In this document: piece by piece, positions 11,703 through 25,311 of the stretch | Numbering within the stretch: position 1 is the first letter of the stretch | How the letters are laid out: each line of letters begins with the position of its first letter | Origin: Epichloe hybrida | Lineage: Eukaryota; Ascomycota; Sordariomycetes; Hypocreales; Clavicipitaceae | Reading direction: 5' to 3' | Assembly: GCA_019022495.1 (NCBI GenBank) | Contig: JAFEKR010000003.1 | Coordinates: 1,302,001-1,366,000, forward strand | Length of the DNA stretch: 64,000 nt | Notes under the pieces: generated by a model | What the model was told of the DNA's origin: nothing | What the model saw: only the letters and a program-made list of their open reading frames with translations | Database searches by the model: none | Made by a program: the position numbers and the translations under genes

Positions 11703-14700
11703 TATAGATAGCTTTAACTATTACGCATTACTACTTAGGAATATTAATAACTAACGCTAGTCCTTTTTTAATTCCTATTAGTCTTTTTTATAAGTATTTA
11801 TTTTCTAGGTAAAACTTCTTTACTCTATTATAAAGCTTCCTATAGTCCCTAGCACTAAGATTAATTAGTCTTTAAAGGGTAAATAAGAAATTAATTACCT
11901 ATTATATCTCCTATAAATAGTCCTTCTTACTATTCTTTTTTATCTTAATACTATTAAGATATAGGTTAATAAAGTCTTTAATATCTCCTTTAACTTCTTA
12001 ATTTAATTAATCTAATAATCTAAGGCCTTTTCTAAATAAGGTATTAGTAATTCTATTTTTCTTACTAGGGATAGATTATACTAAAAAATTAAATAGTAGT
12101 ATATAGCTTATTTATTATATAACAAGAGCTCTAGGCATATTATTAATAGCTTTATTAAGCTAGTGCACTAGGACTTATAAATCTATTTCTAATATAAAGG
12201 GAACTTTATAGAGGTAAATTTATAGTTTTCTTAATATATAAATAACTACTTAGTATTCTCTTTTAGTTATATTATACTTAGCCTTAGTAATAGTCTAGAT
12301 ATTACTCTTATATTAAATAGGATAGTGTTTACTATTAATAATTTATAGTAATACTACTCCTTATCCTAGTAAGCTTGTATTTACTATAAGGATAATTTCC
12401 CTAAAGCCTAGTCTAAGATTAAGTAAAATAAGAACTAGGGCTATAGTTATTACCTTCTTTAAAATATCTATAGCTTCTTATTACTCTAGTCCCTATTCTT
12501 ACTCTATTATTTTCTATAGTAAAATTACTAGTAGTCTTGCTTTCTATATATAGTGTTTAACCTAAATATAGTAAACTCCTATTAATCTAATAAAAGATTA
12601 TACTTCTAATAAATCTTAGTAAACTTTCTAGTCTAGAATCTTTTTAATCTTTACCTTAGTTAGTTTTTATTTATTTATCCCACACATAAATCCTATAATT
12701 TTAGCTAACTTCTAGCAAAATTTTAACTTAGCTACTAAAGCTATATAACTAGAGAGTTTAATATTAACTAAAACTTTATTAATATTAATTAAATACTCTA
12801 TTATATATTTACGTACTCTAGGCATAATTTCTTCTTTATTATATATTATAGTTAGCTTCTTAATAGTAATATTATCTAGAAAGGGTACGCAAATCTTAGG
12901 GATTAAGTTAAATAGAATTCAGCTAATAATCCTAATAAATTAGGCTACTAAGTTAGTAGCTCCCTATAGTAGGTAGTAAAGTTATAAAAGGCTAATTATA
13001 GTAAAAATTATAGTTATGTCTTTACTTCTCTCTGCTAATTCCACTTAATTATATCCTAATAAGAGATTAATAATAGATAAAATCTTATATATTACAAAGC
13101 TCCGCTCCTTAAGGGATTAGCGTGTTATATATTATAACTTTATTATACTTAGTAGCTAATAGAATTAGGTAAATCCCTTTATCCTTCTTTATAATAAGAA
13201 AGTAAGGGTTCCTATAAACACTATAGCTTTCTTCTAAATACCTATACTTTAACTTCTTCTTTAATAGATTAACTAGTTTCCCTTATAACCTAAGAGGTAT
13301 TAGAATAAAACTAGCTTACTATACCTTATACTTAATAACCTTAATAACTTATAGTAGTACTACTAGTAGGTTAACTTTTCTACACTTAAATAAGTCCTAT
13401 ACTAGTGCTACTTCTTAGTTATAAAGGATTTCCTTAAAAATATTAACCTTTTCTTATATTAAATATTCTCACACCCCCTTAACTATTTAATCTAGCTATT
13501 CCTAGGTTATTCTAAAACCTTATAGGTTCTTACTAAATCTCCTAGTAATATACTTATTATATTTCCTAGATATATCTAAACGTAATTTTACTTCTTTCTA
13601 TTTCTTTATCTTCTATTTAGGGTCTCCTTCTAGGGTTAACCTATTAGAAGGTATATTATTATATAGATAAATCTTATTAGCTTTGTGTTTATATATTATA
13701 TTTATTATAAGATTAGGTAGTTTTAGCTACCTTAGGGGTTAGAAATCCTCTATAATTACTTTAAGTTATTAGTTATAGTTTACTATTATATCCTTAATAA
13801 CTTCTTAGAAAATATTAGTCCCTTCTCTAGTTATAATAGGGATTAGTACTTTATTATTACTTATTTTTACTACTAACCCTTTATAAACTATTTAATCTTT
13901 CTCTTCCTTTACTTTAGGATAGCTAAATATAATAATATTAATAGTAAGTTACTAGGCTAGTTATATATTAGTGTATTATTATTAGATACTTCCTATAACT
14001 CTTAAGATAATAATCATATCTTTAAAGTAGCACTAGATAAAGAGTTTACTACTTCTTAAATAATTAAACTATATTTATAATAGCTTAAAAATAGTATTCC
14101 TAGAATTAGGCTTATATTAATAGAGTCTAGGCTAATATAGAAGTTAGTAAGTATCTAGATATTTCCTAGATATAGCTTTATCTAAACCTCCCTAATTATC
14201 TTAATCCTATATAAGGAGAATAAAGTAATATTTATTATATCTATAGGATAGATTTTTAAACCTAAGCGTCTAGCTATGCTTTTAGTAATTATATTTCCTT
14301 ATAAGCTTATATTAATAAGCCTTAGGAGAAGCTCTTCTTCTAGGTTATTTAAATAAACTTATAAGTATAGTAAATCCTATAATTAGTTAACTATAGCTTA
14401 TAGTTTTATAATTATATTAAGCATAAAGTTTACTTTAAGTAAATTAATTAGATTCTATTAAGGTCTATCTTATTACACTTAAGTTCTAAGCCTTTCCTAG
14501 ATTCTTTCCTATAGGGTAGCGTTAATTTCTAGTAGGGGTATTAGGGCTATCTTTAGTAAATTTACCTTAGCCTTTACTTTATTTCTTTTATTCTCTTTAA
14601 GAGTATCCTTTATTATCTAGATAATAAAATTAATTTAGTTCTCTAAATTAATTAGTCTTAGAGTTATTTTAACCCTAAATATTCTTAAAGGTAGTATAAG

Positions 14701-16195
14701 CCCTAGTATATCCCTATTATAATAATAAATATCTTTAATACCTTTTGCTTATAGGAGACACTTATTACTAACTACTTTTACTAGTATTAGTATAATAAAG
14801 TAAATATCTTAAAAGGGTACTCTAAGCTTCTTCTAGAAGACCTTATTATATAGTTAATCTAAAATCCTTTACTTAACCTTACCTAGTAAATCTTTCTTTC
14901 CCTTATTTAAGGTATTATTACCTTATCTAGGTTATTCATAGCCTTAATAATCTTATTTATTCTCTTCTATAATATCTTTAACTTATAGGCGCTTTATTAC
15001 TTATTCCCTAATAGCTATAATCTTTCTATTATAGTTCTTTACTTTCTCTTCTTTTATATATACTTTCTTAAACATAATAGCTAAGACTATACCTAAGGGC
15101 TCCCTTTATAAGATTAATATTACCTAAACCTCCCTTTTTAGATAGTATTTAGTAAGGTTAAACTAGCTTTTTATTTAATTAAATATTTCTTATTTATCTA
15201 ATAATATATCCTAGCTTTTACCTCTATAAGGATTATATTCCTTAATCCTAGGGATTATATAAGTAACCTTACTATCTAGAAAGTATTTAACCTAAAACAT
15301 AACTAGCTTACGCGCGTAGCTACTAATCTAAAGGAACTTTAAGAGTAAAATAGGTGGTATTATTTAGCGCCTTATATTATCTCTAATTACTAAAATGCAA
15401 ACAGCTAGGTTATAAATAGCAAATTTAAATATCTTATTAAACCCTAATATATTACACTTTATAGCTAAGTAAGACTTATTATTATAGTAATAGTAATAGT
15501 TTAACTAGTAGCCTTATCTACCTATTATATTAATTTTAAAAATATAGTCCTTATCTTAATTAAATAATCTAATGCTATTTAGCTAGTAATTCTATTACTA
15601 GTATTATAGGTTACTATTATACTTCTTTTTAAGCTACTTTATAATATTAATTTCCTTTCTTACTTAGGCTATAACTATAATTTTTAACTTAGCTAGCTAC
15701 TTTATTAAATCATTTATTTAATCTTAGTATTTAGCTAACTTAGGACTATTATCCTTTATTACCTTATTATTAAAGGTAATATTTTTCTTATTATATCCTA
15801 AAGACTTAGCTTATACTAGGCAGTTCCCTTAGTTAGTTTAATAATTACTAAGAGCAAGTAAATTAAATAGTTTCTAACTTCTTAGGTTTAACTTTATATT
15901 ATTTAATAAGTACTCTCCTAAGTTAGAGATTTTAAGGTCCTTATATCTAAGCTCTAATTATATATAAATATATATATTAAGCTCTATCTAGAGTGGTTTA
16001 TACTTTATAACTAGAATTTCTTTATAAGTAAACCCCTTTTAGTTTATAAAGCTTAAGATTAAATACTTTAGGAGAGCCTTATAAATATAGTTAGACTATA
16101 TTATAGTAGTTCTCTATCCTATAGGGTTTATGTTTAATATTAAAGCTTAATGCTTCTATAGCTAGTAATAGGTTTCCTTAATAGACTTTAGTTAT
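11703..16195 (-). pseudogene. Gypsy C remnant, gag-protease-reverse transcriptase-RNase H
   Basis: Minus-strand Ty3/gypsy relic. At 13.23-12.85 kb the minus strand reads as the gypsy reverse transcriptase: an N-P-Y-F-L-like start, then a D/N-L-x-x-G-Y-(D/N) block, a G-A-T-N-x-V-A block, and F-L-D-N where the catalytic motif is normally F-L-D-D (plus strand about 12,865-12,880). The aspartate-to-asparagine change is a G-to-A transition. RNase H should lie at about 12.6-11.8 kb, and protease and gag at about 13.8-16.1 kb, but I cannot recognise motifs there because stops are frequent. Continues with integrase at 8311-6662. Confidence 0.68.
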
Positions 16196-16441
16196 TGTTA
16201 TAAACTAGCCTTATGGCTACTGCATTTAAGCGTTTAGAATAAGAATATTATTCTTATAGAAGAAGAAAGGAATTATACTAGTGGTTACATAGCATCTAGA
16301 TATATAGCCCCTTATGCGTAGTCTGTGCATAGTCTGTGTAAAGCCCTAACCTAGCTACACTAAGTATATATACTTTCTAGAGACTTTCTAGAGCTAGACT
16401 TAACCTAAGCTTATAGCTTAAGTCTATAATATACCCCTATA
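16196..16441. repeat. Putative LTR (246 bp) near the gypsy C boundary
   Basis: Runs from TGTTATAAAC to ACCCCTATA (a RIP form of ...TACA), so it has TG...CA-type ends, with a C-rich tract CTTATCCCCCCTTTT immediately to the right (a purine tract on the minus strand). No second copy is present in the window, because the expected partner region near 6.7 kb has been replaced by copia A. Orientation is unresolved: it may be gypsy C's own LTR or the 3' LTR of another element extending to 17,655. Confidence 0.4.
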
Positions 16442-17655
16442 CTTATCCCCCCTTTTATACTTCTTAAAAAAGTAAGTGTATATTAATACTAGACCCTTAT
16501 TATATAGCTATCTTAAAAAAAACATAGTAAAGTAGTGTAAGCGCCTTAGCAAGGCTAGTAGGCACCTAAGCAAGGTTATACCTTTACTACATAAATCTAA
16601 AAAATATTTTAGTATAGTAGCTACCTTACTTTACTTTAGCTTTACCCCTAATACTACTAGCTACCTCTTTTATAGCCCCTTATTACTAGCTATCTCCTTA
16701 CCTCCTTTACTCTCTTAACTTTACCCTAACTTTATATCCTAACTATTACTTACTAAATTAAACTTTACTTTAAATAACCCCTTATTAGTAATTATCTAAC
16801 CCCTTACTATATAATATACTACCCTTACCTATTCCTAGCTATTATTTATAAATATAAATAGCCTATACTCTAATTAAAGCTTAACCTATTTATCCTAAAA
16901 TATAAATAACCTATTCCCCTTTCTCTAATTTTATATCTTTCTACCTTTATATTATTATAATTCCTTCTTTTTATGCTATTTTTCCTTTATTTATTAATTA
17001 TCCTATAACCTTAAAGTTCTCTTCTTATATCTAGTTTACTTTTTATTATAAGTAATATTATTTCCTCCTTAGTTTAACTTACTTCTAGCATACCCCTTTC
17101 CTTTTCTTTACCTCCTTTTACCTTACCTAAGGGCACTTACCTTAGTAAGTATATTTTAGAAAGAAACTCTAATAATAAAGCCTTTTCTAATAGTAAGGAG
17201 TATAATTTCCTATATAGTCCTTATATAAATAATCTCTAGAATAAGGGTAGCCTTAATTATACTCTAGGGCTAAACTAAGCTTATTATTATTACTATACTA
17301 GTTATTATATATACCTTTAGGAGAAGTACTTATATAGTGCTAACCTAAAACTTTACTATATCTTTAAATATTTTAAAAATCTTATATATATAGGAAAAGC
17401 TATTAAGACTTTAGCTATACTATAGTTTACTAATAGTAAGGGGTAATATATTACCCTTATAAATATTTTTATTTACTATTATAAATATTTTAATAGTATA
17501 CTTACTACTACCTAAATTAATCTAGCTAAGGCCTAGCCCCTAGCTTCCTCCCCTATAGGTATAGCCTACGCCTAAGGTACCTCTAAGGTATAATAACTTA
17601 TACTTACCTAGATAACACTTACTTACTAAGGTTATAATAACCTAGCTACTAAATT
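16442..17655. other. AT-rich unresolved stretch
   Basis: TpA-rich sequence with no open frame of note and no recognised domain. Read on the plus strand with RIP stops in mind, 17.15-17.64 kb has protein-like composition, possibly gag of a retroelement, but I cannot identify it. Ends at the copia A LTR. Confidence 0.4.
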
Positions 17656-17919
17656 TGTTAGTTACACCAAGGTCCTGCGCAGGTATAAGGGTAATCCCGT
17701 ATGATTGAAGTCGATGATAGTTAGTTAGCTAGCTAGCTAGGAAAGAGAGAGAAGAGAGGGAAAGTCTAGATGCTAGAAAAGTAGGCGAAATCCGTATGTA
17801 GGGCAAAAGAGGGGGTGGCGAATTAATGCAGCCAATCATATCGCGTGCATCGCGCCAGACCTATAATTAGTCTAGTCTTTAGCTATGATTAAACTAATGA
17901 AAATCCGAAGGAATTAACA
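17656..17919 (-). repeat. Copia A copy 2, 3' LTR (264 bp)
   Basis: TGTTAG...TTAACA on the plus strand. The outer third (17,656-17,760) is the least mutated version of this LTR in the window. The five bases to its left are AAATT. Confidence 0.87.
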
Positions 17920-20200
17920 CTAGTAGTCTCTCTTTTTCCTTTATGGCTAAAGAGCTTAAAAATATAATAAAAATCAGATTAAAGGAAAGTGTATACTAGT
18001 GGATCCCTTAATAGGAATCCGCTGCTCTAATTAGCTGTTATAGTATTAGTTAATTAAATTAATCTATTAGTCCTTGCCTAAGCTCCTATTCCTTAATATT
18101 ATAGGTCTCTTTACCTATCCTTTAATATGAATTATTAATTCGTTTAAATTAATTAAAGAGGAAAGTAATAAATTTGGTAATGCTTTTGTTATTATATCCG
18201 CCGGATTGTTATTACTATTAATCCACCTGACTTCGTAAATCTCGTGCCTCTTATACGATTAATAAAGAGCTATAATATTAATTATTAGTCTCTTCTTCTT
18301 TATAGTTCCTAGCTTTATAAGATATTTATATAATAAAAAAGAATTAGTATAAAGAATCATAGGAATTCAAGGCATCTTTAATTAATCCGTAATCTAATAT
18401 AGAGTCGTGGAAATCGCGTAGGCAATATCTACGCCTTAAACTATGCTATATAACTTAGAGGTAAGCGCGCTATAAGTAACTCTCTTGCTCTTTATTAAGC
18501 TATACGTAATAATATTACCTTTTATAATAAAGGTATTGTTATCTTACATTATCTTGTTGCTAATCATAATCACGTATCCAATCTGTGAGCTCAGATCCTT
18601 ATTATTAGTAAGCAATCTATCTACGAACATAAAGAGCTTTGCCTCTTTAAGAACTAAAGGAATATATTATAGTCTGCGTTATTAATTCTTAATCTGCCAC
18701 TTAAGGTATTTATTAAGGTATATAATATCTTTCCTAGAGGGTTCTTAGTGTTAAGCTATAATTAATAGGTTATAGAAAGCTTCTAGTTAATATATAGTTA
18801 TAATATAGCTTCCTTAGGCTTATTATTCTATATAGTCTTGCTTTACTATTAGGGATTAAGGATTAACTTCCTTAATCTTTTAACTCTAGCCTTTCTAGGT
18901 TAATATTAGTAAGTTATTAGTGTTTTAGGTTAAGATATAACCATTAAAGATAAGGGGATTCTTAGTAGTTAATTATTGCTTTTCTTTAGCTATAAAATTA
19001 GCCTTCTAGAGCTCTTTCTCTTCTTTTCAGAAGAAGTTATTATTACTTAGTCCTAATATATTATTGGTTTATATTCTAATAATACTAAAGAGATTCTTAT
19101 TATTTAGGGCTGTGATTAATAAGTAAGGATTATAGGTTAAGGTTATTATATTAAGGTTATCCCTATAGTAATAGAAGTACGTTGCCTACTAGTGGGTTCT
19201 GGCCTCTGCGATCCCGTAAAGAGGTCTAATTAATTCAATTACAGTCCCTTCTAGAAAGAGATATATAATTTGCTTTGGCAATCTTATAATAATTAGCCTT
19301 ATTAGCACTGTGTGCGATTGAGTGTAAGCTTGTGTAATATTACGAATCTAAAGGTAAATGCCTCTTTTTCTTAATAATAAAGCAATAGCTACAATGAGTC
19401 GTTAGCTTGCTTATTAAATTGTTAGCGATTGTATTAGGATGAATTCCTTTCCTTTATTATTATAGCCTTATATAATAAGGCAGGATTTCTTATATAGTAA
19501 GTCTATCCCTTTGCCTTTAATCTCTCTAACTATACAAGAATTAAAGATTCTATAACCTCCGTGCTTCGCTAGGTCGTACTTAACGAATTTAAACATATTA
19601 TAAGCTTATAAAGCGTTAATCTTAGCTTAATTAGATTGCTTAAAGGGTTTTCCTAGGGTTATAATTTTCCCTTCTTAGTAAAGTTAAAGAGTAAGGTTCT
19701 AATTAGCCTCTTCCTTTGCTATAAGGAATGCTATATTTAGTATCCCTCTAGCTATAGCTTCTTAAATAAAGGCCTCCTCCTAATCTTTATTTATAAGTAT
19801 ATAGAGCTAAATTAGGCTAATATTCTTCTTAGGGCTATAAGGTCTTCTTTTCCTTACTTTTATTCCTTTAGGGCAAGGTAATAAATCTTTAACTTAATAG
19901 CTTCCCTTTAGGGCCTTCTAGGCTTTATAAGCCTTTTCTTTAGACTCTTCCGCGCTTATAAATTAGACTATAAGGGCCTTTCTTAGTCTCCCTTATTTTC
20001 TCTTAGCTAGTGCCTATAGCTCTTTACCTTCTTCTATTAGGGGATCTCTTTTAGTAGTAGTAGTTAGTTATATAGTTACTTCTTTCTCTATATTATTAGG
20101 CTTTATCTCTTACTACTCTAGTTCTTCTATAATATATAGGTCTTTATAGTAAGGCTTTACTACTATAAAGCGGAACTTTACTAGGCTATAGGGTATATTA
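17656..20200 (-). mobile_element. Copia A copy 2, 3' part (LTR, RNase H, reverse transcriptase)
   Basis: Collinear with 1-2462 of copy 1. Contains the 3' LTR (17,656-17,919), RNase H (about 18.5-18.7 kb) and RT (about 19.0-19.6 kb) remnants on the minus strand. Similarity stops at about 20,200 within a segment reading CTATAGGGTATATTAA, where gypsy sequence starts. Other pieces of probably the same insertion are 29,565-30,268 and 37,033-39,010. The two LTRs share private features (AGGTATAAGGGTAATCC, GGGCAAAAGAGGG) not found in copies 1 and 3, which supports joining them. About 1.5 kb equivalent to 2463-3986 of copy 1 is missing. Confidence 0.8.
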
Positions 20201-23200
20201 ACTATATAGTAACATTATTCCTTAGTACTTATAATTCGCTTATAACTTACTATACTTCCTCCTTATTTTACTTTAATAGAAGGCCTAAATTATATGTTAA
20301 GTGCTTTCTATATCTTCTACTACTACCTATTAATTATATTTACTTAGCTAACCCTTCTATTTCACTAGGTATTTATTACCTTTACAAGTCTTTCTATAAT
20401 CCTTAACTTCCTTAACTTTAAATTTATTATCTTTATCTTTAAGGTCTAGCATTAGTATTTCTTTATCTATAGTGTCTTTCTAGTAATTCCATAGCTCTAA
20501 CAAACTAACATAGAATATATTATGTAGTTAACTATACTTATTAGGTAGCACTAGTTAGTACGCTTATTTGCCTATAGCGTTAAGTATCCAAAATAGCCTA
20601 ATAAATCTAGGGGTTAGCTTCTATTTTATATCCTTAAGTCTAATATTCTTTACTAATAGTAATACTAAGTCTCCTCTTTTTAAGGTTAATAGCTAGTATT
20701 ATTAGTTATAATACTTTACCTATGCTTTAGTAGCTCTTACCTAGTTATATACTAGTTTTTCCCTAACCTTATATAGCTTTTATACGCGCATATAGGCTTC
20801 TAGGACCTCCCCCTCCTTACTCTTGCCCTTAAGAGCTAAATAAAACTTAGGTAAATAGCCTATAAGAGCGTAGTTAGGGGAGTAACTTATTATCCTATTA
20901 ATAGCATTATTACACGCGAATTAAGCTATTAGGAGTAGCTTTAGCTATAGCTATTGGTTTTCTTTAGTAAAGTATTATAGGTAATATTTAAGCACTTAGT
21001 TTATTCTCTCTATCTACCTATTAGTTTAGGGGTGAAACACTATTAAAAGCCTATGCTTTATATATAATAGGTAATATATATCTAACTAGAATTTGCTTGT
21101 AAACACTAATTCTTTATTAGATATAATGCCCTCTAGCGCCCTAAATTAAAGCTTAATTTCCTTATGGAATAGCTTTGCTAATTTAGCTATGTTAATTATA
21201 GTCTGTACGGGGAGGAAGACAGAGTACTTAGTAAATTAGTCTATAATTACTAGGATTATATTAGTTTCTTAGTTACCTAGCTATACTAGTAGTAATCCTA
21301 TGATAAAATCTATTAAGATCTCTGCCTATAGTTACCTTAGTATTAGTAGTAATTTAAGGCTTCTATATAGGCAGTGCCTCCTAGCTACTACACGCTAGCA
21401 TACCCTATAGCTAGATATATAGTCTAAAATAGCTTTACTTATTACTAGCTACTAATAGTAATGTTTTAGTAGTTTAAGAGTATATTTAGTCCTAAAGTAA
21501 CCTACTAATAGATTATTATAGTGTAGCTATAGAAGCTCCTATTATAAGATAGGCTCCCGCGAAATAACTACCTAGTCTTTATACATTAGGAGGCCTCTTA
21601 TACTATATAACCATAGACTAGCTTTTCCCCTCCCTTTTACTTAGGAGTTAACCTTACCTCTATGCTTTTATAAATCTAAATCTTAGTCCTATGCCTTCTA
21701 TAGTAGTTATACTAATAGTTTATTTACCATGGGTTAGTAAGGATTTAGTAATATAATAGCCCCCTAAATTACTTATACTATGCTAATATCTTAAACACAT
21801 GTTACCTTCTCCTTAAAATCACCCTTATTTAGCTAACCTATTACTAGATTTATAGTAGCTAACTAGCCTTCTACCTAGGCTACTCTTGCCTTAGTAGGTT
21901 CTAAGACTAGTATTATACTATAACTTCTTTAATATATTAGTACTTCTTCTTCTACTATAAAGATATTTACTATCTTCCTTTAAAGCTCTAGTAGGAGTAC
22001 CTTATTTAACATAGGTTTGCCCTTATAATTAGACCTTCTTAATAGTGTATCTGCGGGGTTGCTCTTCCTTAGTCTATACTTAATTATAAAATAGAAAGAG
22101 CAGAGGAATATATACTATTATGCTTATCTTTTATTTAGCTTCTACTACCTTATAAAGGTCTATAGGTTATAATAGTCTAATAGGACCTCCATAGGTGTCT
22201 CCATGCCTTTAATATAATATTACTAGTGTTTAAATAACTTTACTATAGTAAGTAACTCTTAATTAGCTATGCTATAGTTACGTTTAGCGTCTATAAACTT
22301 CCTTAACTAAAAGGCCACTAGATACTAACGGCCCTTATTATTCTACTAAGATAGGATTCCTACTATTGCAAAAATTAAGGTATTTGTCTTAATATGTACT
22401 GCTTAACTTAGGTTATAGTATTAGAGTAGAGGTGCTTGCTAAAAGGCATCTTTTAGCTAGTTAAATGCTAACCGCTTCTTTTCTCTAAATATAAACCTCC
22501 TAGTCTAGATGCTATTTTAACTACCCTTTATTAGCGTATAAAGAGGTGTTATAATCCTAGAGTATTTATAGATAAACTATTAATAGAAGTTATAGAACCT
22601 AAGGAATAACTATATATCCTTAAAACTTATTAGCTTCTTCTATTCTCTAATTATATTAACTTAGTAAGTATCTATTAATATCCTATTAATAGAGAGAATA
22701 AATCCTAGGAATTTTACTAATTCTTTGTAGAAAGAGTACTTAGAGGGTTTTATGTATAACTCTACTAACCTTATGTGTTTAAGAACTTACTTAATATATT
22801 TAGTGTGCTTCTCCTTTATCTTAGAGAAGATTAAGATATTATCTAGATATACTATATAAATAGCATTAACTAGCCTATGCAGCGCCTTATAAATATAACT
22901 CTAGAAAGTAGCTAGGGTATTTATTAACCTAAAAGGCATTATAAGGTACTTATAGTGCTTATAACACGTGTAAAAAGCTGTCTTCTACTTGTTGCCCTCT
23001 TTAATGCGAATTTAGTAGTATATATCCTTAATATTAATCTTAGAAAAGAAACAGGCCCCTTAGTATTAATTAAGGATCTCTAAAATTAGGGGGAGAGTGT
23101 AGTAATTCTTTTATATTACCTTATTAAGCCCTTAATAGTTAACGCATAGCTAGAGCGTTCTATCCTTCTTTAGCATAAATAAAATAGGCGCGCCTGCTAG

Positions 23201-23272
23201 GCTCTTTAAGGGTCTTATCTAGCCTTTCTTTAGGTTATTATTAATATATTCCTAAAGCTCTCTAAGCTTACT

Positions 23273-23521
23273 TTAGGAGAGAGAATAGATTAGTCTATAT
23301 AGGGGTGTAGCTCCTAGTATAAGATTAATCACATAATTAGTTAACTTCTTTAATAGGAGGCTCCCTACCTTATCTAATATAAATATATCTTTAAACTTAT
23401 ATAATTCCTCTAGGATATCTTTAATAGTTCTATATACTCTTGCCTTCTCTTTATCTTTAAGAGGGATAAACTTATTCTCTAACACACTTATAATAGTATA
23501 TATAATTATCTTATTATACAT
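23273..23521 (-). pseudogene. Gypsy G protease/RT junction fragment (82 aa open)
   Basis: The longest open piece of this copy. It covers the segment just upstream of the gypsy RT fingers: a stretch with F-K-D-I-F, then a basic/hydrophobic linker, then I-N-L-I-L-G-A-T-P-L-Y, which corresponds to the conserved H-x-I-x-L-x-x-G-x-x-P block preceding the RT domain in Ty3/gypsy polyproteins. Downstream on the minus strand (about 23,150) a C-V/I-N-Y-R/Q-G-L-N-K block continues the RT. It is closed by stops on both sides. The same block is present on the plus strand at about 57,890-58,135. Confidence 0.75.
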
Positions 23522-25120
23522 TACCTTTATAAACTTACAGGGAGTTAGTAGTAAAAAGGCTACCTTTCTCTTTTTAAACTACTATTCTTATAAGTGTAAA
23601 CAGAGATATACATATTCTTCTATAAGTGTGTGTATTCTAATTAATATAAGGCTTCCCTTTACTCTTAGGTCCTTATTAACTGCTACGCATAGTAACTTAA
23701 GATCTTTCTCTTTGCCCCATGAATCTTTAATTATAATAGGTACCTTATAGATACTATATTAGGGAACTATTAGAGCCCCTACTACCTTTAAGATAGGTGC
23801 TATAGCCTTAGCCTAATTAAGCTTATAAGTCTATATAAATTAGGCACTTATAATATTAATCTTAGCGTAACTATTAAGATCTGCTACTATTTTAATATCT
23901 TTATGCTTATAAATAGTAACTAGTATATAGAATTAGTATCCTATTAGTACCCTAGTGTCTAAGGCAGAGGTAAGGGCTTTTACTTCTACCTCTAGGAGTT
24001 TTCCTAGCCCTCTTACTAGTCTTTCCTTAGCTTATTATAATTATAAATAACGTACTTTATACTACTATAATTAAAGCACTATCTTCTTCCTTATAGTCTA
24101 TTATTATTTAGATAGGTAGCTAGGGTCTTTTTCTTATTCTTATCCTTATCTCTTTAGTCCCTATTTAGCTAATGCCCTTATAGGGAGTTATGTCTTTAGT
24201 ATTAAGCTACCTTATATAGCCCCTTCTCTTCTAAATTATTTAGCTTTTACTTATTCTTTAATATTACCTCCTAGAATTACTAGGTAAGTTATATAACATC
24301 TTCTTATGTTAGACTAGTAATATCCGCGTGTAAGTTAATATAATCTTATAAGTTAGGAAGTAATTTTATAAAGAATATAAGAGTATAGGTCTTTTCTAGA
24401 GTGTGTTCTAGGTGTTTCTCTAGTAAATCTAAGTAAATACTAAACTTAATAGGACTCTAGCTTTCCTTTTGCTTTATGTTTTCTAGCTATGTAGCTATTT
24501 ATGTATTATAGCTTATAAAGTCTTTAAGTAATATAAGGGTCTAGTCTTAGAACTTATCCTAGTTATCCTTAGAATAATCCTAACTATTAGCTAGTTATTC
24601 TTTAACGTATTAGTCCTATCTAGCCTAATAGTTTGTATATATATAGTTAAGTATAAAGAGAATCTTTTAGTTATCCTAGTAATACTTCTTCTTCGCCCTC
24701 TTAAAGGCATAGTTAAGGTTATTAAGCTATATCTTATACTTTTATAAGTTTATAAGGTATTAGAGTTTTATAATATTTTAGACCTTAACTTCTTAGCTAC
24801 TAAGGCTTAAGGATAAACTATCCTTTTAGCCCCTTTTTACTAGTCCTTTATAAGATTATATTAAGTTAGTAAACTCCTTTTCTTAATCCTATAGTTCTTT
24901 AAGTTACTTAAGCTAGGTAATTTACTCCCTAACTACTACCTTTTTTACTACTATAGTAAAGAGTATAGCTTTAGATAGGGTTATAGAATATAGCATATCC
25001 CTAGCTATAGTATTACTATTATCTAGCTAATTCTAAGTAATATATAGTATAGTTTTAGTAGATTAGGTTATTCTCCCCCCTATATTACTCTTAGGTAACT
25101 AGTAGGAGAAGCTTTAGAAT

Positions 25121-25311
25121 TATAAGAATAAAGGGATAGCTAGGTAAGAGGTATAGGGGCGTTTATATATTAACTAAAGCTTGCTAGGTCTAAGTGTGTT
25201 ATACGTGCGAGTTGCTAACTTATAGCTAGTGGCTCGCTAGTGTTACGTGGACCTAGCCCTACAGCGTGGTGCGCTAGCGGAGTGCACCTGTGTTGTGAGT
25301 GGGGCCTTATA
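25121..25311 (-). repeat. Gypsy G LTR (minus-strand copy, 5' LTR)
   Basis: Reverse complement of the LTR at 29,363-29,564. It retains GC-rich blocks such as GCGCTAGCGGAGTGCACC, so it is less mutated in its inner part. The bases after it, ATAAG, could be one side of its target duplication; the other side is lost. Confidence 0.82.

Larger units (their letters stand above)
20201..25311 (-). mobile_element. Ty3/gypsy element G, minus-strand copy (3' truncated)
   Basis: Begins on the minus strand with its 5' LTR (25,121-25,311) and runs gag (about 25.1-24 kb), protease, reverse transcriptase (about 23.3-22.8 kb), RNase H (about 22.6-22.2 kb) and integrase (about 21.9-20.9 kb). It breaks off at 20,201 without a 3' LTR. 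The RT active site reads Y-L-D-N near 22,865, a RIP-type change of Y-L-D-D. The segment from about 20,210 matches 55,290 onward in the minus-strand copy at 53,838-56,085, which retains the missing 3' end. Stops are frequent throughout. Confidence 0.8.
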
